Notes under the pieces: generated by a model
Database searches by the model: none
The model's input: the letters and a program-made list of their open reading frames with translations, nothing else
What the model was told of the DNA's origin: nothing
Position numbers and translations under genes: made by a program
NCBI RefSeq assembly: GCF_000717175.1
Contig: NZ_JNYD01000001.1
Span: 1 to 64,000, forward strand
Direction of reading: 5' to 3'
Length of the DNA: 64,000 bases
Source of the DNA: Pseudonocardia autotrophica
Lineage (GTDB): Bacteria; Actinomycetota; Actinomycetes; Mycobacteriales; Pseudonocardiaceae
Part shown: positions 1-8,332 of the stretch, in pieces
Layout: each line of letters begins with the position of its first letter
Position numbering within the stretch: the stretch's first letter is position 1

Positions 1-95
1 GTAAGGCTCCCAGTAGACGACTGGGTTGATAGGCCAGAGATGGAAGCCCTGTGAGGGGTGGAGTTGACTGGTACTAATAGGCCGAGGGCTTGCCA
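1..95 (+). rRNA. 23S ribosomal RNA, 3' end only
   Basis: The first bases match the conserved end of actinobacterial 23S rRNA, including the run GGTACTAATAGGCCGAGGGC near 70-90. The gene continues upstream of the window. The 3' boundary is approximate because mature ends are set by processing. Positions 96-242 are the 23S-5S spacer, in which I see no gene. Confidence 0.9.
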
Positions 96-242
96 CAACC
101 CTGCTGTAGGGGTATTACAGCGTTCGCATCCACTGTGTGACCCTGAGCACACGACCAGTCCGGCCCGGTTTCGGGTCGGGGCGGTTGGTGTTCGACCCGG
201 TCGTCCCTCGTCGAGAGGGCAAGGCTGGGATAGGTGAATAGT

Positions 243-328
243 GTTGTCGGTGGTCATTGCGGAGGGGGAACGCCCGGTCCCATCCCGAACCCGGAAGCTA
301 AGCCCTCCAGCGCCGTCGCCGCCGACAT
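243..328 (+). rRNA. rrf: 5S ribosomal RNA with an apparent internal deletion
   Basis: The 5' two thirds follow actinobacterial 5S rRNA closely: TGTCGGTGGTCATTGCGG at the start, then GGAAGCTAAGCCCTCCAGCG. The helix I strands at 244-252 and 319-327 still pair. After CAGCGCCG (about 309-315) the sequence jumps straight to the 3' strand of helix I. The usual ATGGTACTGC and GGGAGAGTAGG segments, which form helices IV and V, are absent. The gene is about 85 nt rather than the usual 115-120 nt. It is either a genuinely deleted, probably non-functional copy, or an assembly or consensus error at a collapsed rrn repeat. Only reads can separate these. Confidence 0.75.
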
Positions 329-338
329 CAAACATCGA

Positions 339-375
339 AGAGCGTCCCCACCGGGCAGGTGGGGGCGCTCTTTTT
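339..375 (+). terminator. rrn operon intrinsic terminator
   Basis: A 14-bp stem (AGAGCGTCCCCACC at 339-352 with GGTGGGGGCGCTCT at 358-371, one G:T pair) closes a 5-nt loop and runs into T residues at 371-375. It lies directly after the 5S gene, so it is very probably the end of the rRNA transcript. Confidence 0.9.
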
Positions 376-448
376 CGTATCTTCTCCGACGGCTGGAATC
401 GCGCTCGCGATCACGGCCAGCGACGCGACGAGAACTGGAATTTCTTCA

Positions 449-3424
449 GTGACAGATCGGGATGACAAGCGCGACGATCGCCGCGAGGACGGTCCGCGCC
501 GGCGCTCCGCCGAGCGCCGGGACCGCGACGACCGCCGGGACGACCGGCGGGGCGGTGGCCGGGTAGGGACCGGCTGGGGCGGCTCGGACGACCGGCGTGG
601 TCCGCGCGACGACCGCTCCGACGCCCGCCGTGGCTCGGCCGGCGATCGAGGACGCGGCGGCTTCCGCAGCCGTGAGACGGGCCGGGACGACCGCGCCGGC
701 TATCGCGGACGTGAGGACCGCCCGGCCCGCGGCGGCCGCAGCGAGGGCAGCGAGAAGGTCTTCGTCGACCGCTGGGGCAACGACGACCGGCGCGGTGGCC
801 GCCCGCAGCGCGACGACCGGCGCGGCGGCTACGGACGCGACGACCGCCAGGGTGGGCGGGGCGACCGGCCGCGGGCGAACTACGGCGACGACCGCCGTGG
901 CGGGAGCTCCGACCGCAGGGACCGGTTCGACCGCGACGACCGCTCGGGCGGCTACCGGCGCGACGACCGTCCCCGGGGCGGGGACCGCGGCGACCGGCCG
1001 CGCACCGACCGCGACGACCGCCGCGGTGGCTACTCCGGCGGCGGCTACGGTTCGAGGGACCGCGACGACCGGCGGGGCTCCTTCACCAGGGACGACCGCG
1101 GCGTGCGCGGCGGCGGCCGGGACTTCGGCGACTCCCGCGGTCAGCGCACCGACCGGGACGACCGGCGTGGCTCGTCCGACCGGGACGACCGGCGCGGTGG
1201 CCAGGACCGTGGTCCTCGTGGCGGCGGCCGCTTCGACCGCGAATCCCGTGACGACCGCGGGCCCCGTGGCGACCGCGACGAGCGTCGCGGGTTCCGCTCG
1301 GGCCCGCGCGAGGAGCGCCGTGGCGGCTTCGACCGGGAGGACCGCTCCGGCGGCTTCCGTCGCGACGACCGTCCTGGGGGCTTCGACCGGGACGACCGGC
1401 CTGGCTCGTCCGCCCGCGGCGACCGCTCCGGCGGGTTCCGCCGTGACGACCGTCCGCGGAACGGCGACCGGGACGATCGCCGAGGTGGGTTCGACCGATC
1501 CGGTGGCTTCCGGCGCGACGACCGTCCCCGGGGCGGCGACCGCGACGACCGCCGTGGTGGGTTCGAGCGGGACGACCGGTCCGGTGGCTTCCGGCGCGAC
1601 GACCGTCCCCGGGGCGGCGACCGCGACGACCGCCGTGGTGGCTACTCCCGTGGAGCCGGCGAACGTGGTGGCCGGTTCGACCGCGAGGGCGGCACACGCG
1701 GGTTCGACCGCGACACCCGCGGGGGCGACCGCGACACCCGCGGGGGCGACCGCGACACCCGCGGGGGCGACCGCCCGGAACGGGGCGGCCGCCGTGACGA
1801 GCACCGTGACGACCGTCGTGACGACCGTCGTGACGAGCGCCCTGCCGCCTTCCGCCGGGAGGAGCGCGAGTCGCGTCCGGACCGGGGCGATGCCATCGGC
1901 GGGCCGAACCGCGGGGAACGGGGCACGGACGTCCGCGACCGAGGCTTCGAGCGGCGGGAGCGTCCGGCCGGGGGCGACCGCGGCTTCCGCGGGGACCGGG
2001 TCGGGCCGGTTCGGGGCCGTCGCGACGGCGGCGCCCGGGACAGCGACCGTCCGGGCCGCGGCCCGCGCGACCGCGGCGATCGGGGTGGCGACCGGGGTGG
2101 CGACCGGGGTGGCGACCGCGAGCGGCGCGAGCGCCGCCCTGAGGGCGTGCCGACCACGTTCATGGCCGAGCCCGAGCTGCCGGAGGGCCTGCGGCCCAAC
2201 GAGCTCGACGCGGACGTCCGGCGCGACCTGCGGGGCCTGCAGAAGGAGACCGCGGAGAAGGTCGCCCTGCACCTGGTGGCCGCGGGCATGCTCGTCGACG
2301 ACGATCCCGAGGAGGCGCTCGAGCACGCGCGGTACGCGCGGAAGCGGGCGTCGCGGATCGCCGTGGTTCGCGAGGCCGCAGGCATCGCGGCCTACCACGC
2401 CGGCGAGTGGAACGAGGCGCTCGGCGAGCTGCGGGCCGCCCGGCGCATGGGCGGCGGGCCCGGGCACATCCCGGTGATGGCCGACATCGAGCGCGCGCTC
2501 GGCCGGCCCGAGCGCGCCCTGGAGCTGGCGCGTGGCCCGGAGGCCAAGGAGCTCGGCCATGCCGAGCGGGTCGAGCTCGCGATCGTCGCCGCCGGTGCCC
2601 GGCGGGACCTCGGGGAGATCGACGCCGCGGTCGTCGGGCTGCAGGGTGCCGACCTGGACCCGCGCAAGCGGGACCCGTGGAGCGCGCGCCTCTTCTACGC
2701 CTACGCGGACAACCTGCTGGCCGCCGGGCGCGACTCCGACGCGGTGCAGTGGTTCGTCCACGCCTCCGACGCCGACGCCGCGGGCGAGACCGACGCCCGT
2801 CGCCGGCTCGCCGTGCTGACCGGCGAGGAGATCGAGGACACCGACGACGGCTTCTCGATCGGCGAGGTCCACGAGGAGGACGACCCCACCGCCTCCCGTG
2901 CCACCGCCGCCCGTCCCGCCGCGGACGACGAGCTCGACGCGGACGAGGACGACGAGATCGAGGATGAGAGCGACCTCGACGAGACCGACGAGACCGACGA
3001 GCTCGACGACGCGACCGACGGCGGCCTCGACGAGGACGACACCGCCCCCGATCTCGTCGACGAGGAGGACGACCTCGACGAGGACGACGAGATCGAGGAC
3101 GACGAGCTCGGGGACGAGACCGACCTCGACGAGACCGACCTCGACGAGGCCGACGAGTCCGACGAGGTCGAGGACGACCTCGACGAGGAGGCCGACCCCG
3201 ACGACGCCCTCGACGAGACCGAGGACGACGCCCTCGACGAGGCCGACGACGAGGACGACGACCTCGACGAGGACGTGGCCGGGGACGCGGACGGCGAGGC
3301 CCGCACCCCCCGCCCCACCATCGCCGTCGCGCAGGAGTCCGCCGAGCCCGACGAGGACGGCGACCCCGAACCCCCGGTCGACACCTGGCCCGCGGAGGGT
3401 CCGGAGGGTAAGCCGTCCTCATGA
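449..3424 (+). CDS. TPR-like protein with long Arg/Asp/Gly-rich N-terminal and acidic C-terminal tails
   Basis: About 991 residues from a GTG at 449. An in-frame start at 359 would overlap the rrn terminator and is rejected. Residues 1 to about 570 are almost entirely Arg, Asp and Gly in repeats such as DDRRGG, RDDRSGGFRRDDRP and three tandem GGDRDTR units. Residues about 572-805 form an ordered helical, TPR-like core (from MAEPELPEGL) that matches the position and size of Rv1691-type proteins preceding the HAD/tlyA/ppnK/recN genes. The last 180 or so residues are a tail dominated by Asp and Glu. The stop overlaps the next start (ATGA), so translation is probably coupled. Function is unknown. 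The mixed-charge tail suggests an intrinsically disordered, possibly RNA-binding or condensate-forming protein, which is inference only. Confidence 0.85.
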   Translation: MTDRDDKRDDRREDGPRRRSAERRDRDDRRDDRRGGGRVGTGWGGSDDRRGPRDDRSDARRGSAGDRGRGGFRSRETGRDDRAGYRGREDRPARGGRSEGSEKVFVDRWGNDDRRGGRPQRDDRRGGYGRDDRQGGRGDRPRANYGDDRRGGSSDRRDRFDRDDRSGGYRRDDRPRGGDRGDRPRTDRDDRRGGYSGGGYGSRDRDDRRGSFTRDDRGVRGGGRDFGDSRGQRTDRDDRRGSSDRDDRRGGQDRGPRGGGRFDRESRDDRGPRGDRDERRGFRSGPREERRGGFDREDRSGGFRRDDRPGGFDRDDRPGSSARGDRSGGFRRDDRPRNGDRDDRRGGFDRSGGFRRDDRPRGGDRDDRRGGFERDDRSGGFRRDDRPRGGDRDDRRGGYSRGAGERGGRFDREGGTRGFDRDTRGGDRDTRGGDRDTRGGDRPERGGRRDEHRDDRRDDRRDERPAAFRREERESRPDRGDAIGGPNRGERGTDVRDRGFERRERPAGGDRGFRGDRVGPVRGRRDGGARDSDRPGRGPRDRGDRGGDRGGDRGGDRERRERRPEGVPTTFMAEPELPEGLRPNELDADVRRDLRGLQKETAEKVALHLVAAGMLVDDDPEEALEHARYARKRASRIAVVREAAGIAAYHAGEWNEALGELRAARRMGGGPGHIPVMADIERALGRPERALELARGPEAKELGHAERVELAIVAAGARRDLGEIDAAVVGLQGADLDPRKRDPWSARLFYAYADNLLAAGRDSDAVQWFVHASDADAAGETDARRRLAVLTGEEIEDTDDGFSIGEVHEEDDPTASRATAARPAADDELDADEDDEIEDESDLDETDETDELDDATDGGLDEDDTAPDLVDEEDDLDEDDEIEDDELGDETDLDETDLDEADESDEVEDDLDEEADPDDALDETEDDALDEADDEDDDLDEDVAGDADGEARTPRPTIAVAQESAEPDEDGDPEPPVDTWPAEGPEGKPSS

Positions 3425-4404
3425 GCGACGACCTCCTCTCCCGGTTCGACGTCCTGCTGGTGGACCTCGACGGCACCCTGTACGCGGGTCCGTCGGCGGT
3501 CCCCGGGGCCGTCGAGGCGATCGCGACCGCGCAGGACCGCGGCGTGCGGACCTCGTACGTCACGAACAACGCCTCGAGGCGGCCGTCGGACGTCGCGGCG
3601 CACCTCGCCGAGCTGGGCTTCCCGGCGACGACCGAGGACGTGCGCACCAGCTCCCAGGCCGGGGCCGCGATGCTCGCCGCGCAGCTGCCGGAGGGCGCGC
3701 GGGTGCTGGTCGTGGGGACGAGCGCACTGGCGGAGGAGGTCACCCGCCGGGGCCTGCGGGTCGTGGACTCGGCCGACGGTGCCGACGCCGTGGTCCAGGG
3801 TCACTCGCCCGACACCGGCTGGCGGAACCTGGCCGAGGCCACGCTCGCGATCCGGCAGGGCGCGCTGTGGGTCGCGACGAACGTCGACCCCACGCTCCCG
3901 ACCGATCGCGGCCCGATGCCCGGCAACGGGTCGATGGTGGGCGTCGTGCGGATCGCGAGCGGGGCGGAGCCGCAGGTCGCGGGCAAGCCGGCGCCGACGC
4001 TGATCCAGGAGGCGCTGCGGGCCTCGGGTCGCGAGCGCGGCCTGGTGGTCGGCGACCGGCTCGACACCGACATCGAGGGCGGCAACGCGGCGGGGCTGCC
4101 GACGCTCGTCGTCCTGACCGGGGTGTCGACGCCGCGGGAGGTGCTGGAGGCGCCCGGGTCGCAACGCCCGACCTACCTCGGCGCGAACCTCGGCGCGCTG
4201 TTCCAGCCGGCGGAGGACCTGGCCCCGGGCAGCCGCGACGGCTGGGCCGTGGGCGACGACCTCGCGCTGTCCGGCGAGGGCGACGACCTCGACGCGCTGC
4301 GGGCGCTCTGCGCCGTCCACTGGGCGGCCGGCGGGGGAGCGGCGCGGGTGCGGGCCGAGGGCGACGCGGCCCGGGCGGCCGTCGACCGGCTCGGCCTGGC
4401 GTGA
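3421..4404 (+). CDS. HAD-IIA family phosphatase (NagD/phosphoglycolate phosphatase-like)
   Basis: 327 residues, normal length for HAD-IIA enzymes. The catalytic loop VDLDGTLYAG (about residues 15-24) carries the nucleophile and acid/base Asp. TNNASRR (motif II) follows, then GKPAPTLIQEAL, and VVGDRLDTDIEGG (motif IV, metal-binding Asp pair). The family removes phosphate from small cytosolic metabolites; the substrate cannot be told from sequence. It is the positional counterpart of Rv1692 and overlaps the upstream gene by four bases. Confidence 0.9.
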   Translation: MSDDLLSRFDVLLVDLDGTLYAGPSAVPGAVEAIATAQDRGVRTSYVTNNASRRPSDVAAHLAELGFPATTEDVRTSSQAGAAMLAAQLPEGARVLVVGTSALAEEVTRRGLRVVDSADGADAVVQGHSPDTGWRNLAEATLAIRQGALWVATNVDPTLPTDRGPMPGNGSMVGVVRIASGAEPQVAGKPAPTLIQEALRASGRERGLVVGDRLDTDIEGGNAAGLPTLVVLTGVSTPREVLEAPGSQRPTYLGANLGALFQPAEDLAPGSRDGWAVGDDLALSGEGDDLDALRALCAVHWAAGGGAARVRAEGDAARAAVDRLGLA

Positions 4405-4504
4405 CCGGGACCGGGCGCGCCCGTCGCCGGCCCGGTGCCCGCCTCGGCTACCGTGGCGATCACGCCGACGTCGTGAGTCGGATCCCGACCGGAGAGCACG
4501 TCCG

Positions 4505-4702
4505 ATGACCGTCCCCGTCCCGGGCGACCCCCGCCCGATGTCCGCGCGGCCGCTCGAGGCCGTGCGCGCCGACGTCGAGGCCGCTCTCGGCGCCCTCGAC
4601 GCCCTGGCCGAGCAGCCCGCGGAGGAGCACGTCGCGGTGTTCGAGCGGGTCCACGCCGCGCTCGGCGCCGCGCTCGCGGCCGGCTCGCCCGAGCGGGCCT
4701 GA
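4505..4702 (+). CDS. Small conserved hypothetical protein (Rv1693-type position)
   Basis: 65 residues, predicted mostly helical and Ala/Glu-rich (ADVEAALGALDALAEQPAEE), without cysteines or a membrane segment. GGAGAG lies about 8 nt before the ATG. It sits between the HAD phosphatase and tlyA, where mycobacteria also carry a short uncharacterised gene. The 100-nt gap upstream (4405-4504) holds TACCGT at about 4449 as a possible -10. Function unknown; codon use and conserved position support that it is real. Confidence 0.65.
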   Translation: MTVPVPGDPRPMSARPLEAVRADVEAALGALDALAEQPAEEHVAVFERVHAALGAALAAGSPERA

Positions 4703-4727
4703 GCGGCGAGGACAGGCGAGGACCGCC

Positions 4728-5531
4728 GTGCCCACCCGTTCCCGGCTCGACGCCGAGCTCGTCCGGCGCAAGCTCGCGCGCTCGCGCCAGCACGCGGCCG
4801 AGCTGATCAGCGCGGGCCGCGTCACCGTCAACGGCCTGCCCGCCGGCAAGCCCGCGACCCAGGTCGACCGGGCGACCCCCGTCGTCGTCGAGGAGTGGGC
4901 GGACGAGCCGGACTGGGCCTCCCGCGGTGCGCACAAGCTGCTCGGGGCGCTCGACGCGTTCCCCGACGTCGTGGTGGAGGGTCGGCGCTGTCTCGACGCC
5001 GGGGCGTCGACCGGGGGGTTCACCGACGTGCTGCTGCAGCGGGGCGCGCGCGAGGTCGTGGCCGTCGACGTCGGGTACGGCCAACTGATCTGGCGGCTGC
5101 AGTCGGACCCGCGGGTGCACGTGCACGACCGCACCAACGTCCGGGCGCTCGAGCCGGACGGGATCGGCGGGGTCGTCGACCTCACCGTCGCGGACCTGTC
5201 GTTCATCTCGCTGCGCACCGTCCTCCCCGCGCTCGTCGCGTGCACGGGGCCGGATGGCACCCTGGTACCGATGGTCAAACCGCAGTTCGAGGTGGGCAGG
5301 GAGCGACTGGGTGCGGGCGGGGTCGTCCGCGACCCCGAGCTGCGCCTCGCCGCGTTGTCCGAGGTCGCCGACGCCGCGCGGGCCCTGGGCCTCGCGGTGC
5401 GCGGCGCGGTCGCGAGCCCGTTGCCCGGCCCGTCGGGCAACGTCGAGTACTTCCTGCGCCTCGCCCGGGGCGAGGGGGAGGACGTGGGCGACACGCCGCT
5501 CGCGCGGGCCGTCGAGGAGGGCCCCCGATGA
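4728..5531 (+). CDS. tlyA: TlyA family 16S/23S rRNA (cytidine-2'-O)-methyltransferase
   Basis: 267 residues from a GTG preceded by GGCGAGGA. An N-terminal S4 RNA-binding domain (ELVRRKLARSRQHAAELISAG, about residues 8-60) precedes an FtsJ-like Rossmann methyltransferase. The SAM motif is CLDAGASTGGFTDVLL (about residues 88-103), followed by VVAVDVGYGQL and the late motif MVKPQFEVGRERLG with the catalytic Lys. The mycobacterial enzyme 2'-O-methylates cytidines in both rRNAs and affects capreomycin susceptibility. The stop overlaps the NAD kinase start by ATGA. Confidence 0.93.
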   Translation: MPTRSRLDAELVRRKLARSRQHAAELISAGRVTVNGLPAGKPATQVDRATPVVVEEWADEPDWASRGAHKLLGALDAFPDVVVEGRRCLDAGASTGGFTDVLLQRGAREVVAVDVGYGQLIWRLQSDPRVHVHDRTNVRALEPDGIGGVVDLTVADLSFISLRTVLPALVACTGPDGTLVPMVKPQFEVGRERLGAGGVVRDPELRLAALSEVADAARALGLAVRGAVASPLPGPSGNVEYFLRLARGEGEDVGDTPLARAVEEGPR

Positions 5532-6448
5532 GGGAGGTGCTGGTCGTCCTGCACGCGGGGCGCGCGACGAACAGGCGCGTCGCCGCCCGCGTCGCGCACC
5601 GCCTGGCGAAGGACGGCATCCGGCTGCGGGTGTTGGCGGACGAGTGGTCCGAGGTCGACAACGGCACCGACATGCCTCCGGAGCTGCGCCCGCTCGTCGT
5701 CGACGGGACGCCGGCCTGCGCGGCCGAGACCGAGGCGGTCCTGGTCCTGGGCGGCGACGGCACGCTGCTGCGCGCGGCGGATCTCGCCCGGCCCGCGAAG
5801 GTGCCGCTGCTCGGGGTCAACCTCGGCCGCATCGGCTTCCTCGCCGAGGCCGAGCAGGAGTCCCTGGGCGAGGCGCTCGACGCGATCGTGGCCGGGCGCT
5901 ACGAGGTCGAGGAGCGCATGACGATCGACGCGGTGGTGCGCCACCGCGGGCAGATCCTCGACCAGACGTGGGCACTCAACGAGGGCGTGGTCGAGAAGAG
6001 CACGCGCGAGCGGATCCTCGAGGTCGTGCTGGAGATCGACGGCCGCCCGGTCTCCAGCTTCGGCTGCGACGGCGTGATCTGCTCGACCCCGACCGGCTCC
6101 ACCGCGTACGCCTTCTCCGCGGGCGGGCCGCTGATCTGGCCGCAGGTCGAGGCGATGCTGGTGGTGCCCAGCAACGCGCACGCGCTGTTCGCGCGGCCGC
6201 TGGTCGTGTCGCCGTCGAGCCACGTCGCCGTGGAGATCGACGCCACCGGGCCGCCCGCCGTCCTCGACTGCGACGGGCGCCGGGTCATCGACCTGCCGCC
6301 GGGCGCGCGTGTCGAGCTGTGCCGGGGCATCGAACCCGTGCGGATGATCCGGCTGCAGGCGCAGCCGTTCGCCGACCGGCTGGTGCGCAAATTCGATCTT
6401 CCGGTCCGCGGCTGGCGGGGCGCACCGGACACCCCCGACGAGCACTGA
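5528..6448 (+). CDS. nadK: NAD kinase
   Basis: 306 residues starting at the ATG that overlaps the tlyA stop; a longer in-frame extension runs through tlyA and is rejected. It shows the family signatures VLGGDGTLLRAA (GGDG motif, about residues 77-88), GVNLGRIGFLAE and the nucleotide-binding CSTPTGSTAYAFSAGGP. It phosphorylates NAD to NADP with ATP or polyphosphate in the cytosol. Its place between tlyA and recN is the same as ppnK in mycobacteria. Confidence 0.95.
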   Translation: MREVLVVLHAGRATNRRVAARVAHRLAKDGIRLRVLADEWSEVDNGTDMPPELRPLVVDGTPACAAETEAVLVLGGDGTLLRAADLARPAKVPLLGVNLGRIGFLAEAEQESLGEALDAIVAGRYEVEERMTIDAVVRHRGQILDQTWALNEGVVEKSTRERILEVVLEIDGRPVSSFGCDGVICSTPTGSTAYAFSAGGPLIWPQVEAMLVVPSNAHALFARPLVVSPSSHVAVEIDATGPPAVLDCDGRRVIDLPPGARVELCRGIEPVRMIRLQAQPFADRLVRKFDLPVRGWRGAPDTPDEH

Positions 6449-6535
6449 GCCGCCCGCGACCCTCCGGACACGCCCGGCACGCCCCGCCGCGGTCTGCGCG
6501 CGGATCTGTCGGGGGTGGCCCGTATCGTGCGGCCC

Positions 6536-8314
6536 ATGCTGGCCGAGATGCGCATCCAGGGCCTCGGCGTGATCGACGACGCCACGCTCGAGCTGGACCC
6601 GGGCCTCACCGTGCTGACCGGTGAGACCGGTGCGGGCAAGACCATGGTGGTGACCGGGCTGTCCCTGCTGGGCGGCGGCCGGGCCGAGGCGTCGCGGGTC
6701 GCCGAGTCCGCGTCGCGGGCCGTCGTCGAGGGCCGCTTCGAGCGCAGCGGGGCCGCCGCGCTGGAGCTGGCCGAGGAGGTCGGCGCGGAGGCGGACGAGG
6801 ACGGCACGCTGATCGCGGTGCGCACCGTGTCGGCGGACGGGCGGTCCCGCGCCCACCTCGGTGGCCGGTCGGTGCCGGTGGGCGTGCTGGGCCGGCTCGC
6901 CGAGGCCACCCTCGCCGTCCACGGGCAGAACGACCAGCTCCGCCTGCTGCGCCCCGCCGACCAGCGCGCGCTGCTGGACCGGTACTCGGGCGATGCGGTG
7001 GCCAAGCCGCTCGCTGCGTACCGCGAGATCCGGGCGGAGTGGCAGGCCGTGTCCGCCGAGCTCGTCGAGCGCCGGGACAACGCGCGCCGGCTGGCCCAGG
7101 AGGCGGACATGCTCCGGCACGGGCTGACCGAGATCGAGGCGGTCGCGCCCGAGCCGGGGGAGGACCGCGAGCTCGTCGAGGAGGCGAAGCGGCTCGCCGC
7201 CGCGGACGACCTGCGGGAGGCCGCCGGGCTGGCCCGGGCGATGCTCTCCGGCTCGGACGACGGGGAGACCCCCGGCGCCGTCGGGCTCGTCGGCGAGGCG
7301 CGCAACCGGCTGCACTCCGGCGGGGACCCGGAGCTGGTCGCGCTGGACCCACGGCTGGGGGAGTCCCTCGCCGTGCTGACGGACGTCGCGGGCGAGCTGT
7401 CGTCGTACCTCGACCGGCTCGACGCGGACCCCGAGCGGCTCGCCCAGGTGCTGTCCCGGCAGGCCGAGCTCAAGGCGCTGACCCGCAAGTACGCCGCGGA
7501 CATCGACGGTGTGCTGGAGTGGGCCGCGCAGGCGCAGGAGCGCCTCGCCGGGCTCGACACCTCCGACGAGGCGCTCGCCGCGCTGGCCGCCCGGCGGGAC
7601 GCGCTCGCCGCCGACCTGGCCGGGCACGCGGCGGTCCTGAGCGCCGCGCGGGCCGAGGCCGCCGGCCGTCTGGCCGCGGACACCACCGCCGAGCTGGGCG
7701 GGCTCGCGATGAAGGACGCGGAGCTGCACGTCTCCGTCGCGCCGCGGGCGGCCACGGGCCCCGACGCCGCCGACGCGCTGCTGGTCGAGGGCCGTTGGGT
7801 GGTCGCCGGATCGGACGGGGTGGACGAGGTGGAGCTGCGGCTCGTCCCGCACCCCGGCTCGGCGCCGCAGCCGCTGCACAAGGGCGCCTCGGGCGGCGAG
7901 CTGTCCCGGGTGATGCTGGCCCTCGAGGTCGCGCTCGCGGGCGCCGACCCGGTGCCCACCATGGTGTTCGACGAGGTCGACGCGGGCGTGGGCGGTCGCG
8001 CCGCGGTCGAGATCGGCCGCCGGCTGGCCCGGCTCGCCGCGCGGCACCAGGTCATCGTGGTCACGCACCTGCCGCAGGTCGCCGCCTACGCCGACCGGCA
8101 CCTCGTGGTGCAGAAGAAGCGCGGCGAGGGCGTCACCCGCAGCAGCGTGCGCACGCTGCCCGAGGCCGACCGGATCGTCGAGCTGGCGCGGATGCTCGCG
8201 GGGCTCGACGACACCGACACCGGCCGTGCCCACGCCGAGGAGCTGCTGGCCGCGGCCCGCACGCACCGCGAGGAGGACCGGGCCGAGCCCCGCAGGCGCC
8301 GCCGGAAGGGCTGA
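6536..8314 (+). CDS. recN: DNA repair protein RecN (SMC-like ATPase)
   Basis: 592 residues from ATG 6536 (MLAEMRIQGLG, matching known RecN starts); a GTG at 6515 is possible but less likely. The N-terminal Walker A is LTGETGAGKTMVV. A long helical coiled-coil middle follows, then the ABC signature KGASGGELSRVMLALE and Walker B TMVFDEVDAGVGG, with a D-loop/His switch around VIVVTHLPQVAAYAD. It acts in double-strand break repair. TATCGT at 6523-6528 lies 7 nt before the ATG, so the message may be leaderless. Confidence 0.95.
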   Translation: MLAEMRIQGLGVIDDATLELDPGLTVLTGETGAGKTMVVTGLSLLGGGRAEASRVAESASRAVVEGRFERSGAAALELAEEVGAEADEDGTLIAVRTVSADGRSRAHLGGRSVPVGVLGRLAEATLAVHGQNDQLRLLRPADQRALLDRYSGDAVAKPLAAYREIRAEWQAVSAELVERRDNARRLAQEADMLRHGLTEIEAVAPEPGEDRELVEEAKRLAAADDLREAAGLARAMLSGSDDGETPGAVGLVGEARNRLHSGGDPELVALDPRLGESLAVLTDVAGELSSYLDRLDADPERLAQVLSRQAELKALTRKYAADIDGVLEWAAQAQERLAGLDTSDEALAALAARRDALAADLAGHAAVLSAARAEAAGRLAADTTAELGGLAMKDAELHVSVAPRAATGPDAADALLVEGRWVVAGSDGVDEVELRLVPHPGSAPQPLHKGASGGELSRVMLALEVALAGADPVPTMVFDEVDAGVGGRAAVEIGRRLARLAARHQVIVVTHLPQVAAYADRHLVVQKKRGEGVTRSSVRTLPEADRIVELARMLAGLDDTDTGRAHAEELLAAARTHREEDRAEPRRRRRKG

Positions 8315-8332
8315 GCACCGACCGAGGGGGCG

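Noticed and set aside
359..448. Earlier start for the TPR-like protein
   Set aside because: It would begin within the rrn terminator hairpin; the GTG at 449 begins the charged repeat sequence.
446..2872. Long minus-strand open frame (over 800 codons) opposite the RDG-rich gene
   Set aside because: It is a by-product of GC-rich repetitive coding; the translation is Val/Ala/Pro low complexity without any domain, and the plus strand gives the conserved TPR core.
4460..8266. Minus-strand open frame of over 1200 codons across tlyA, nadK and recN
   Set aside because: It is the mirror of three well-recognised plus-strand genes; high GC removes stop codons on the opposite strand.
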